Shown here piece after piece: positions 51,993 to 60,152 of a DNA stretch of 64,000 nucleotides. The stretch is taken from assembly GCA_002307295.1 (NCBI GenBank), contig DBTY01000003.1:62001-126000 (forward strand), in the 5' to 3' direction. The stretch comes from Ignavibacteriales bacterium UBA1304. GTDB taxonomy: Bacteria > Bacteroidota > Ignavibacteria > Ignavibacteriales > Ignavibacteriaceae. The stretch's first letter is position 1, and each line of letters begins with the position of its first letter. The notes beneath the pieces were generated by a model. That model did no database searches. It was not told the DNA's origin and worked only from the letters and a program-made list of their open reading frames with translations. The position numbers and the translations under genes were made by a program.

Positions 51993-52868
51993 ATGGTAAA
52001 AAAAATATTCTCTTTGTTTAGAGTATCGCAATGGATAAAGAACCTGTTTGTTTTTGTTCCTCTCATGTTTTCTAAACATCTGTTTGAGCCGGATTACTCA
52101 TTAAAAGTACTTCTTGGCTTTTTTATATTTTCGCTTGTTTCAAGCGTAGTATACACGCTTAACGATATCGCAGACGTTGAATCGGATAGACTTCACCCAA
52201 TCAAAAAAAACAGACCGATAGCTTCGGGCGCAATTTCCAAAAGCCTCGCCTACAAATTGGCTATTGCAACAATCATTGTAGTTATTGCATTGCTTCCTTT
52301 TACTTCGCGCGGGTTTATTATAACAGTGGCGTTGTATTTAATATCAAACCATTTTTACTCTAGAAAATTTAAAAATATGGCTTTGCTTGACGTGTTTAGT
52401 ATTGCCGCCGGATTTATGATGCGCGTTATTGCCGGCGCGCTGATAATAAACGTTTATATTTCAAGCTGGCTTATATTAACTACTATGTTTATTTCCTTAT
52501 TCCTTGGAGTAATGAAGCGTCGTTCTGAAATTGAACTTACAAAAAACGATAGTCATGCTTCCACCAGAAAAGTGCTTGAGTTTTATACTGTTAGTTTTAT
52601 TGATCAGATAGCCGCAATTAATGCCGCTGGCGTTATTATCTGCTATGCGCTTTACACGGTTTCTGATAGGACTGTGAAAGTTTTTGGGACGGAAAATCTT
52701 ATTTATACTACGCCTTTTGTGGCTTTTGGAATTTTTAGATATATGTTCTTAGTTCATAAAGGGAACGAAGAAAACGCTTCTGATATTTTAGTAAGCGACG
52801 TGCAAATGATTGTTAATATCTTGTTATATCTGATTTCTGTCGTTTTAATAATTTACTTTATACGCTAA
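51993..52868 (+). CDS. UbiA-family prenyltransferase, decaprenyl-phosphate phosphoribosyltransferase-like
   Basis: 291 residues with about eight or nine membrane segments. The prenyl-diphosphate motif is 'YTLNDIADVESDRLHPIKKNRPIASG' (N-D-x-x-D-x-x-x-D then K-K-x-R-P), and 'FYTVSFIDQIAAINAAGVIICYALYTVSDRT' matches the DPPR-synthase subgroup. The opening 'LFRVSQWIKNLFVFVPLMFS' is also typical of it. Relatives attach 5-phosphoribose to polyprenyl phosphate, giving a ribose or arabinose donor for envelope glycans. No epimerase partner gene is adjacent. Confidence 0.82.
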   Translation: MVKKIFSLFRVSQWIKNLFVFVPLMFSKHLFEPDYSLKVLLGFFIFSLVSSVVYTLNDIADVESDRLHPIKKNRPIASGAISKSLAYKLAIATIIVVIALLPFTSRGFIITVALYLISNHFYSRKFKNMALLDVFSIAAGFMMRVIAGALIINVYISSWLILTTMFISLFLGVMKRRSEIELTKNDSHASTRKVLEFYTVSFIDQIAAINAAGVIICYALYTVSDRTVKVFGTENLIYTTPFVAFGIFRYMFLVHKGNEENASDILVSDVQMIVNILLYLISVVLIIYFIR

Positions 52869-52872
52869 GCTT

Positions 52873-54069
52873 ATGCCGGTTTTATTAATAATATTTTTAA
52901 TAATAATATACTTCTTGTCGCTTTTTACAAAAAGCGTAATGCATTTGATTGGCAAAGTGTATTCTATAAACGCTAAAGAAACAGCGGGAAACAAAAAGGA
53001 GAGATTTTTTAATTCCTTTTTAGACGTAGTCTCATATTCGTTTGAAATATTATTTGTAGCTGATTTAGCCTATCTGTTTAATATCAGTCTGCGTTTATCA
53101 ATAGTCCTTTCGTTGGCTTTTACTTTTATATTAACTTTTCTTTTTGTTGAAATACTTACAAAAACAATCATCCGGAATTTTTATGAAGCGGAAAATGTAA
53201 ACATGGAGATAGCTGATTTTGGCGGGAAGCTTTGCGTTTACTTCTTTTTCAAAACCCCATTTTTTATTCTTCCTAAAGACATAAAAAAGACAATAAAGGA
53301 AAGTCCGGAGTTTAGTCATTTCTTTCATTCGAACGGAAAGACAATAATTACTAACGAAACGAAAGAAAGCAATAGCGCGATTGAAAAAGAAATAATAGAC
53401 AAGGTATATGAATTGGGCGATCAGGGCGTATATGAAGCCATGCGTCCGCGCACTGAAATTGTCGGCGTTGATATTTCAAACTCGATGGAAGAAGTACATA
53501 AAGCATTTGTAGAATCTGGTTATTCAAAGCTGATAGTCTATGACGAGAATGTAGATAACATAAAAGGGGTAATAATAGCCTACGATTTATTTAAGTCTCC
53601 GCCTGATCTTAAAAGCATCCTTCGCGAAGTTATTTTTGTTCCCGAAAGTAAAAAAAGTATTGAAATGCTTAATCTGTTTTTGAATAAGCACATCTCAATT
53701 GCCGTCGTAGTGGATGAGTTTGGAGGCACGGCGGGTATTGTTACGATGGAAGATATTATAGAAGAGCTTTTCGGCGAGATTAAAGACGAATACGACGTTG
53801 AAGAAAATATTTGCAAAAAAGTTTCTGAAAACAGCTACGTGCTTAGCGGTAAAGTAGAAATTGACTATATTAACGAAACCTTTGATCTTGATATTCCTTA
53901 CGGCGATTATGAAACAATTGGCGGGCTGATAATAACTCATTCCGGTAAAATTCCAGCAAAAGGCGAAATTGTGAAAATAGGTCCTTTCGCTTTCCAGATC
54001 ATAAGGTCAAACAATGTAAAAATTGATCTTGTAAAAATGATAGTAGCAGGCAGCTATAAAGCAATCTAA
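52873..54069 (+). CDS. CNNM/CorC-type membrane protein with CBS pair (gliding-protein GldE-like)
   Basis: 398 residues: an N-terminal CNNM-like membrane domain (about 1-115, three to four segments), a CBS pair (about 180-300, 'AMRPRTEIVGVDISNSMEEVHKAFVESGYSKLIVYDENVDNIKGVI' and 'FLNKHISIAVVVDEFGGTAGIVTMEDIIEELFGEI'), and a C-terminal CorC/HlyC domain (about 310-395, 'DYETIGGLIITHSGKIPAKGE'). Family members are linked to Mg/Co efflux; Bacteroidota relatives are sometimes called GldE. It starts 4 bases after the prenyltransferase gene. Confidence 0.83.
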   Translation: MPVLLIIFLIIIYFLSLFTKSVMHLIGKVYSINAKETAGNKKERFFNSFLDVVSYSFEILFVADLAYLFNISLRLSIVLSLAFTFILTFLFVEILTKTIIRNFYEAENVNMEIADFGGKLCVYFFFKTPFFILPKDIKKTIKESPEFSHFFHSNGKTIITNETKESNSAIEKEIIDKVYELGDQGVYEAMRPRTEIVGVDISNSMEEVHKAFVESGYSKLIVYDENVDNIKGVIIAYDLFKSPPDLKSILREVIFVPESKKSIEMLNLFLNKHISIAVVVDEFGGTAGIVTMEDIIEELFGEIKDEYDVEENICKKVSENSYVLSGKVEIDYINETFDLDIPYGDYETIGGLIITHSGKIPAKGEIVKIGPFAFQIIRSNNVKIDLVKMIVAGSYKAI

Positions 54070-54110
54070 AATATGCGCCTTAAACCAAATAAACATTAGC
54101 TTCCATTTGT

Positions 54111-54142
54111 TTTGGCTCTTAAGAATATTTCCCGTATTTTTA
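54111..54142 (+). promoter_or_regulatory. probable promoter of the tgt-yajC-ribBA unit
   Basis: TTTG (54111-54114), 20 bases, TATTTTTA (54135-54142): one base off TAnnTTTG at the same spacing as the tRNA promoter. Transcription would start near 54149, ahead of the proposed tgt start at 54183, and so excludes a much longer tgt. Confidence 0.55.
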
Positions 54143-54182
54143 TATCGTAAAAAAACGCCATTTTAACAAAGAGGATATTGAA

Positions 54183-55322
54183 CTGAATTTTTGCTTAGAC
54201 GCCGCCGATAAATCTTCAAAGGCCAGAGCCGGTAGTTTTGTTACCGATCATGGGACGGTTGAAACGCCTATATTTATGCCCGTAGGGACTCAAGGAACGG
54301 TTAAGGCCGTCGATCAGGAGTATCTGCGCAGCGATATTAAGGCTCAGATAATACTTTCTAATACTTATCACCTTTATTTAAGGCCCGGCACTGAAATTCT
54401 CGAAAAAGCCGGAGGTCTTCATAAGTTCATTAACTGGGAAAAACCTATTTTAACTGATAGCGGCGGATTTCAGATTTTCAGCCTTGCAGAATTAAGAAAG
54501 TTAAAACATGACGGAGTTGAGTTTAGATCGCATTTAGACGGTTCAAAACATTTTTTTACTCCTGAAAAGGTAATTGGAATTGAAAGAAGCATTGGCAGCG
54601 ATATAATGATGGTTCTTGACGAATGCACTCCTTATCCATGCGAATATGCTTATGCCAGAAAATCAAAAGAGCTGACTTCCCGCTGGGCTGTATTGAATAA
54701 AGAATCCTTCGATAATTCAGTTCCGCTGTATGGGCATAAACAGTTTCTGTTTGGAATTATTCAAGGAAGCGTTTATAAAGATCTGCGAGAATCGTCGGCT
54801 AAAGATTTAGTGAGCTTAGATTTTGACGGTTATGCAATTGGCGGATTAGCCGTAGGCGAACCTGCCGAGATGATGTATGATTTAATAAATTTTACGACCG
54901 ACTTTATGCCGGAAAATAAGCCAAGATATCTTATGGGCGTGGGAAGGCCTGAAAATATTCTTGAAGCGATAGAACGCGGCGTTGATATGTTCGATTGCGT
55001 TATGCCGACGCGTAATGCGCGTAACGCGTATTTGTTTACTTCGGAAGGAATTTTATCTATGCGCAACGCAAAGCACAAAGATGATTTTTCCGTCATTGAT
55101 CCAAATTGTTCATGTTATACTTGTAAGAATTTTTCGCGCGCATATTTAAGGCATTTATACATAGCAAAAGAAATTCTTGCGTTAGAATTGGGCAGCATAC
55201 ACAACCTGCACTTTTATCTCGATCTTGTGAAGGAAGCAAGGAAGCAAATAATTGGGGGGACATTTAAAGATTGGAAAGACTCAATATTAAGTAAAATCAC
55301 AAATTATCAAAAAATAAATTAG
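54183..55322 (+). CDS. tgt: queuine tRNA-ribosyltransferase, apparent CUG start
   Basis: The first ATG in frame (54276) would delete a conserved stretch ('SKARAGSFVTDHGTVETPIF'). The frame continues upstream with good Tgt homology to CTG at 54183, which has a gagg ribosome site 8 bases before it; 379 residues result, the usual Tgt length. Active-site parts: 'LTDSGGFQIFSL' (Asp nucleophile region), 'IQGSVYKDLR', 'GGLAVGEP', 'DCVMPTRNARNA'. Zinc site: C-x-C-x2-C in 'CSCYTC' plus a downstream His. It exchanges G34 for preQ1 in tRNAs for Asp, Asn, His and Tyr. Confidence 0.9.
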   Translation: MNFCLDAADKSSKARAGSFVTDHGTVETPIFMPVGTQGTVKAVDQEYLRSDIKAQIILSNTYHLYLRPGTEILEKAGGLHKFINWEKPILTDSGGFQIFSLAELRKLKHDGVEFRSHLDGSKHFFTPEKVIGIERSIGSDIMMVLDECTPYPCEYAYARKSKELTSRWAVLNKESFDNSVPLYGHKQFLFGIIQGSVYKDLRESSAKDLVSLDFDGYAIGGLAVGEPAEMMYDLINFTTDFMPENKPRYLMGVGRPENILEAIERGVDMFDCVMPTRNARNAYLFTSEGILSMRNAKHKDDFSVIDPNCSCYTCKNFSRAYLRHLYIAKEILALELGSIHNLHFYLDLVKEARKQIIGGTFKDWKDSILSKITNYQKIN

Positions 55323-55331
55323 GAGAATCCT

Positions 55332-55664
55332 ATGTTACATTTAATAGCTATGGCTCCGCAGCAAAACGCAGGCGGCAGCGGCAATATGGTTAGCACTTTA
55401 ATTATGTTCGGCGCAATCTTTGCAATTTTCTATTTCATGATTATCCGCCCTCAACAAAAAAGAGCTAAAGAAAGAGAAAAATTAATTTCTAATCTTCAGA
55501 AAGGCGATAAGGTAATTACTACTGGCGGAATGTATGGAACAATTGCCGGCATAGAAGAAAAAACAATTTTAGTTCAGATTGCTGACGGCGTTAAAATTAA
55601 ATTTGACAAATCGGCAATTAACGTAGTAACGTCATCTAAAGAAAACGATCAAATTAAGGCATAA
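55332..55664 (+). CDS. yajC: YajC, SecDF-associated preprotein translocase subunit
   Basis: 110 residues: one membrane segment (about 22-40, 'LIMFGAIFAIFYFMIIRPQQKR') followed by the conserved 'LQKGDKVITTGGMYGTIAGIEEKTILVQIADGVKIKFDKSAI'. It has an aggag ribosome site and follows tgt by 9 bases, the tgt-yajC order seen in many bacteria. secD and secF do not follow; ribBA does. Confidence 0.93.
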   Translation: MLHLIAMAPQQNAGGSGNMVSTLIMFGAIFAIFYFMIIRPQQKRAKEREKLISNLQKGDKVITTGGMYGTIAGIEEKTILVQIADGVKIKFDKSAINVVTSSKENDQIKA

Positions 55665-55667
55665 ATT

Positions 55668-56876
55668 ATGTTTAGTTCTGTTGAAGAAGCGATTAGCGAT
55701 ATTAAGGCTGGAAAAATAGTAATAGTTGTTGACGATGAGGATAGGGAAAATGAAGGAGATTTTGTCTGCGCCGCTGAATTTATTACGCCGGATAAAATAA
55801 ATTTTATGATTAACTATGGGCGCGGTTTAGTTTGCGCGCCAATGACTGGAGACCGTCTTGAAAAACTCGGCCTTTCAATGATGGTCGACGAAAACTCTGC
55901 TTTGCACGGCACTCAGTTCACAATTTCTATAGACGCTGTTGAAGGCGCTACTACAGGCATTTCTGCGGCGGATAGATCTAAGACTATAGAGACTCTTGCG
56001 GATGAAAATTCAAAGCCCTCTTCGTTTGGGCGTCCTGGACATATTTTTCCGCTTCGCGCTTTTGACGAAGGAGTTTTACGGCGCGCAGGGCATACTGAAG
56101 CTGTAGTAGACTTATGTAAGCTAGGAGGTTTAAAACCAGTCGGCGTTCTTTGCGAAATTCTGAAAGATAATGGAGAAATGGCAAGGTATGACGATTTGGT
56201 TAAAATGGCCGAAAAGCATAAGCTTAAAATTATGACGGTTAAATCTCTGATTCAATATAGAATCAGAAAAGAAAAACTGATTGAACGCGTTACTGATATT
56301 AATTTCCCTACCGAACGCGGTAATTTCAGGTTATATCTTTACAAAAACCGTTTGGATAATAAAGATCACGTAGCAATTGTTAAGGGAGAAATTAATCCTG
56401 ATAGGCCGACTTTAGTAAGGGTTCATTCCGAATGTCTTACAGGCGACGCGTTTCATTCGCTCAGATGCGATTGCAATGCGCAGTTGAACGCCGCTCTTGA
56501 CGCTATTGAAAAGGAAGGAGAAGGCGTTGTTCTTTATATGCGTCAGGAAGGCAGAGGCATAGGTCTGGCTAACAAAATCCTGGCATACAAGCTGCAAGAC
56601 GAAGGCAAGGATACTGTAGAAGCTAACGAGGCTCTTGGCTTTAAGGCCGATCTTAGAGACTACGGCATAGGAGCCCAGATTTTAGCCGATCTTGGAGTAG
56701 GGAGTATGAGGCTGCTTACTAATAATCCTAAAAAAATAGTAGGACTGGAAGGTTATGGTCTAAAAGTAACTGAAAGGGTTCCTATAGAAATTCCTCCGAA
56801 TCCTAACAACGAAAAATATCTTAAAACCAAAAGAGATAAACTTGGACATCTTATTCTGAAATCTGTTGGTCATTAG
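55668..56876 (+). CDS. ribBA: bifunctional 3,4-dihydroxy-2-butanone-4-phosphate synthase / GTP cyclohydrolase II
   Basis: 402 residues. RibB half (about 1-200): 'VVDDEDRENEGDFVCAAEF' (metal Glu), 'RAGHTEAVVDLCKLGG'. RibA half (about 205-400): zinc cysteines in 'HSECLTGDAFHSLRCDC', 'YMRQEGRGIGLANKILAYKLQ', 'LLTNNPKKIVGLEGYGL'. Both active sites look complete, so the protein should supply both riboflavin precursors. A terminator follows. Confidence 0.95.
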   Translation: MFSSVEEAISDIKAGKIVIVVDDEDRENEGDFVCAAEFITPDKINFMINYGRGLVCAPMTGDRLEKLGLSMMVDENSALHGTQFTISIDAVEGATTGISAADRSKTIETLADENSKPSSFGRPGHIFPLRAFDEGVLRRAGHTEAVVDLCKLGGLKPVGVLCEILKDNGEMARYDDLVKMAEKHKLKIMTVKSLIQYRIRKEKLIERVTDINFPTERGNFRLYLYKNRLDNKDHVAIVKGEINPDRPTLVRVHSECLTGDAFHSLRCDCNAQLNAALDAIEKEGEGVVLYMRQEGRGIGLANKILAYKLQDEGKDTVEANEALGFKADLRDYGIGAQILADLGVGSMRLLTNNPKKIVGLEGYGLKVTERVPIEIPPNPNNEKYLKTKRDKLGHLILKSVGH

Positions 56877-56903
56877 AATATTTTCTATCGGGTATGTTTT
56901 AAA

Positions 56904-56930
56904 AACGGGCTTTATGCCCGTTTTTTTTTG
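56904..56930 (+). terminator. intrinsic terminator after ribBA
   Basis: acgggc (56905-56910), loop tttat, gcccgt (56916-56921), then nine T. The stem can extend by A-T pairs. It closes the tgt-yajC-ribBA unit. Confidence 0.88.
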
Positions 56931-56981
56931 CTTATATGTTTTTAGTATATTTAAATGAAATTAATTTGGAAGCATTGTACA

Positions 56982-58310
56982 ATGAAAAATATCTCATATT
57001 ACATTTTGGCGTTTATGTTATTGATCCTGCAGTCAGCTCAATTTGCGCAATCAAAAAAAGTTTATCTTGCGCAAATCGATGGCGAAATTGGAATAGGTCT
57101 TGCTCCTTATGTTTCAAGAATAATTTCAGACGCTGAAAAAAATCAGGCGGACGCGGTTGTGTTCAGGATAAATACTTTTGGCGGACGGGTTGACGCGGCG
57201 ACGCAAATTAAGGACGCAATTCTTAACAGCAAAGTTCTTACAATTGCGTATGTAGATAAACGCGCAATATCAGCCGGAGCGCTCATTACGTTATCATGCC
57301 GCAAGATCGCAATGGCTCCTGGCGGCTCGATTGGAGCTTCTACTGTAGTTGACCAGAGCGGGCAGAAGCAGTCTGAAAAATACCAGTCATTTATGCGGAG
57401 CGAAATGCGCTCCGCCGCCGAAAGGAACGGACGCAGAACAGATATAGCCGAGGGAATGGTTGACGAACGCGTTGTAATCCCTGGCGTTAATGACGGCTCA
57501 AGGCTTGTTGCATTGACTACTGACGAATCGCTGAAGTATAAAATAGCAGATGTTTCCGCCAGTAGTTTGAATGAAACTCTTAAAGCATTTAATCTTGAAG
57601 GCGCAAAAATAATCGAGGAAAAATCTAACTGGGCGGAAAACTTAGTGAAGTTCTTAAATAATCCTATCGTTTCTTCAATACTAATCATTATTGGATTGAT
57701 AGGAATTTTCATGGAGATTAAAGCTCCCGGTTTGAGCTTCCCCGGCATCATGGGCGTTTTGGCTCTGGCGTTGTTCTTTGGTTCTTCGTATATCTTGCAG
57801 CTTGCTTCGGTAATAGAAATAGTGCTATTTATTGTTGGGATTATTCTTTTACTATTGGAAATATTTGTGATTCCTGGTTTTGGGTTTACAGGAATTGCCG
57901 GAATCATACTTGTTATATCGTCTTTATTCTTCTCATTGATTTCGTCTTTACCAATATTCGATTTTAGCAGTATCGCAGGGCCAATTGTACAACTAACAGT
58001 TTCTCTGCTTCTTGTAGTTGCTTTATTTTATTTGGTCGTTAAGTTTCTTCCTAAATCCGATAGGTTTAACAACTTAGTGCTTGCAACCGAAGCTGAATCG
58101 TCAAAGGGTTTTGTATCAAATCCTAAATATGACGAGTTGCTTAATTTATCAGGCGTAGCGTTGACCGATTTGCGCCCCGCAGGCATGGCCGAAATTGGCG
58201 GGAAAAAAGTTGACGTTGTAACTGACGGCGGATATATCGAAAAGGGGAGTAAGATCATTGTAATAAAAACAGAAGGCGCAGGCGTAGTAGTAAAATTAGC
58301 TAAGGCATAA
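56982..58310 (+). CDS. NfeD-type membrane serine protease (ClpP-class)
   Basis: 442 residues from the ATG at 56982, which places a signal peptide at the start (MKNISYYILAFMLLILQS); the longer frame from 56955 lacks sense. A ClpP-like domain (about 25-200) has the Ser nucleophile in 'AISAGALITLSCRKIAM' and 'PGGSIGASTVVD'; the following helix carries candidate Lys partners. Four or so membrane segments (about 225-365) and a C-terminal OB-fold NfeD domain (about 375-440, 'LSGVALTDLRPAGMAEIGGKKVDVVTDGGYIEKGSKIIVIKTEGAGVVV') follow. Family members work with stomatin-like SPFH partners, whose gene is absent here. Confidence 0.87.
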   Translation: MKNISYYILAFMLLILQSAQFAQSKKVYLAQIDGEIGIGLAPYVSRIISDAEKNQADAVVFRINTFGGRVDAATQIKDAILNSKVLTIAYVDKRAISAGALITLSCRKIAMAPGGSIGASTVVDQSGQKQSEKYQSFMRSEMRSAAERNGRRTDIAEGMVDERVVIPGVNDGSRLVALTTDESLKYKIADVSASSLNETLKAFNLEGAKIIEEKSNWAENLVKFLNNPIVSSILIIIGLIGIFMEIKAPGLSFPGIMGVLALALFFGSSYILQLASVIEIVLFIVGIILLLLEIFVIPGFGFTGIAGIILVISSLFFSLISSLPIFDFSSIAGPIVQLTVSLLLVVALFYLVVKFLPKSDRFNNLVLATEAESSKGFVSNPKYDELLNLSGVALTDLRPAGMAEIGGKKVDVVTDGGYIEKGSKIIVIKTEGAGVVVKLAKA

Positions 58311-58312
58311 AA

Positions 58313-58759
58313 ATGAAAAATGAAAAACTAATTACTGAATTTCTGGCAGAAAAAAAACTAGCAATAATTGGAGCTTCGCGCAAAGCCCAAAAGTTTGGGA
58401 ATACGCTTTTAAAAGAGTTGACGTTAAAAGGTTATACGCTTTATCCAGTTCATCCAGCAGCTACAGAAATTGGCGGATATAAATGCTATGCGTCATTAAA
58501 GGATTTGCCCGAAAAAGTCGGCGGAGTAATAATTGTTGTGCCTCCTGCTGAAACGGAAAAAGTTGTGCGCGAAGTAAATGAAGCAGGCATAACTAAAGTC
58601 TGGATGCAGCTTGGAGCAGAATCTAAAGCGGCTATAAGTTATTGCGAAGAAAATGGAATAGCAGTTATATATGACCGATGCGTGCTTATGTTTGCTGAAC
58701 CCGCTCAGTTTGTGCATAGAGCGCATAGATGGATTTGTAAAGTTACACGAAAGATTTAA
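58313..58759 (+). CDS. CoA-binding domain protein (YccU-like)
   Basis: 148 residues forming one Rossmann-like CoA_binding_2 domain: 'LAIIGASRKAQKFGNTLLKELTLKGYTLYPVHPAATEIGGYKCYASLKDLPEKVGGVIIVVPPAETEKVVREV' and 'VWMQLGAESKAAISYCEENGIAVIYDRCVLM'. It is related to the N-terminal domain of succinyl-CoA synthetase alpha but stands alone. Function in the cell is not established. It begins 3 bases after nfeD. Confidence 0.85.
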   Translation: MKNEKLITEFLAEKKLAIIGASRKAQKFGNTLLKELTLKGYTLYPVHPAATEIGGYKCYASLKDLPEKVGGVIIVVPPAETEKVVREVNEAGITKVWMQLGAESKAAISYCEENGIAVIYDRCVLMFAEPAQFVHRAHRWICKVTRKI

Positions 58760-58767
58760 CTTATTAG

Positions 58768-58807
58768 TATAAAGACTTCAGCATTATGAAAAACTGAAGT
58801 CTTTATA
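58768..58807. terminator. hairpin between convergent genes
   Basis: A perfect 14-bp inverted repeat, tataaagacttcag (58768-58781) and ctgaagtctttata (58794-58807), with a 12-base loop. No long T-run follows on either side, but its position between two converging genes suggests a shared transcription end. Confidence 0.65.
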
Positions 58808-58817
58808 TAATCTGTTT

Positions 58818-60146
58818 TTAATACAGCCTTTCGCCAATTGCCGCTTTTAATTTATAGATGTTCAGATTGTAATCTGTCTGCGCTTTTAAGAGATACAGGC
58901 GGCTTTCAGAAACGGCAGTTGCCGCGTCAAGCAAATCAAGATTAGTAATTACTCCCGCTTTGTAGCTTGTTTTTGCAAGCTCCAGCGCTTTTTCTGCGTG
59001 CTTCAATTGAAGTGCAAACTGTTCTACTTTCTTATATGCAGTTGAAAGGTTAGCTTCATTTTCTATTACATCATTTGTAATATTACGTTTAGCAATTTCT
59101 GTCTGGAAAGAATTTGTTCTGATGGAAGAATTTGCAATCAACAAATCATTTTTGTTTACATTTGCATCAAAGAGTGAAACCTTAACCATTAAACCAAAAG
59201 AATAATCAGCTTTGAAATCTTCTATCTTGGGTTCGTATCCATTTTTAGCTCCGCCATTTAAAAACAAACTAAGTACCGGATTATTTTTAGAGTTAACTAC
59301 GTCGTACTGTAATTTGGCTAATTTTTCTTTTTCTCTGGCAATATTAATCTCGTCGCGGTGAGACACTGCGTATGTAATAAGCGAGTCTTCCGAGAACGTG
59401 AGTTTTGACGCGGTATATTCTTTTTTGAAAGAATGAACCGCAGTTTCCGATTCGCCAAGGAGAGAATTAAGATATGAGAGCTGCACTTTTTTTGCCGTCT
59501 CTATATCAAGCTTTTGGCTTTCAATGCCTGATATTTTTACCTGCGTAGAAAGAATTTCGTATTGCGTAGCCGATCCGGTTTCTTTTTTCTTCTCTATAAA
59601 TTCCAGATGTTCGCGCAAAGTTTTTAACTGTTCTTCTTTAATGTATATCGCTTCCTGAAGATAGATTAGAGCATAATAACTTGCTACCGCAGTAAGAGAT
59701 AGTTTTTGTTTAATCTGTTCAACTGAAAGTTGCGAAAGATTTTTATTCTCAATCTCAAAGTCTACGCTTTTACCCGTCTTGCCAAAATCATAAATCTTTT
59801 GCTGAACGCCAAGATTAATTTCATAGTTGTTTGACGGGGCGAGATTCATAGAACCCAAACCTGGAAGACTAAAATAGGGAACCGGTCCAATGTTTGCATA
59901 ATCAGCCTTGAAATCTACTATCGGGTAGTAACCAGAGTTAGCTAATCCAATTTTTGCGTCGGCTGCGTTAAGGGCTTCTTCGGCTTCTTTTACCGAAGGA
60001 TAAGCGCTTATTACTTTAAGTATAATATCGCGGACGGAAAGCTGAGTTCCGCTGTTTGCAGCATTGGCAGAGTCGGCTGACTGAGCGAAAGCGGCGTTCG
60101 ATATTAAAAAAGCTAAAACTATATTTATTAATAAATTCTTTATCAT
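58818..60146 (-). CDS. TolC-family outer-membrane efflux protein
   Basis: 442 residues with signal peptide (about 1-21, 'ISNAAFAQS') and two OEP repeats. Each has long amphipathic helices: 'AEEALNAADAKIGLANSGYYPIVDFKADY', 'VDFEIENKNLSQLSVEQIKQKLSLTAVASYYALIYL', and 'KKVEQFALQLKHAEKALELAKTSYKAGVITNLDLLDAATAVSESRLYLLKAQTDYNLNIYKLKAAIGE'. It forms the outer-membrane channel of the pump and is last gene of the tetR-emrA-emrB-tolC run. Confidence 0.88.
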   Translation of the reverse strand: MIKNLLINIVLAFLISNAAFAQSADSANAANSGTQLSVRDIILKVISAYPSVKEAEEALNAADAKIGLANSGYYPIVDFKADYANIGPVPYFSLPGLGSMNLAPSNNYEINLGVQQKIYDFGKTGKSVDFEIENKNLSQLSVEQIKQKLSLTAVASYYALIYLQEAIYIKEEQLKTLREHLEFIEKKKETGSATQYEILSTQVKISGIESQKLDIETAKKVQLSYLNSLLGESETAVHSFKKEYTASKLTFSEDSLITYAVSHRDEINIAREKEKLAKLQYDVVNSKNNPVLSLFLNGGAKNGYEPKIEDFKADYSFGLMVKVSLFDANVNKNDLLIANSSIRTNSFQTEIAKRNITNDVIENEANLSTAYKKVEQFALQLKHAEKALELAKTSYKAGVITNLDLLDAATAVSESRLYLLKAQTDYNLNIYKLKAAIGERLY

Positions 60147-60152
60147 ATTTTT

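Noticed and set aside
55332..56876. Flavin (FMN) riboswitch before ribBA
   Set aside because: The gene lies 4 bases after yajC in an operon, leaving no room for a leader; no FMN-type conserved core is seen.
57143..57907. 254-codon minus-strand frame opposite nfeD
   Set aside because: Antisense to a clearly recognised NfeD protein; no ribosome site or domain, composition is that of a shadow frame.
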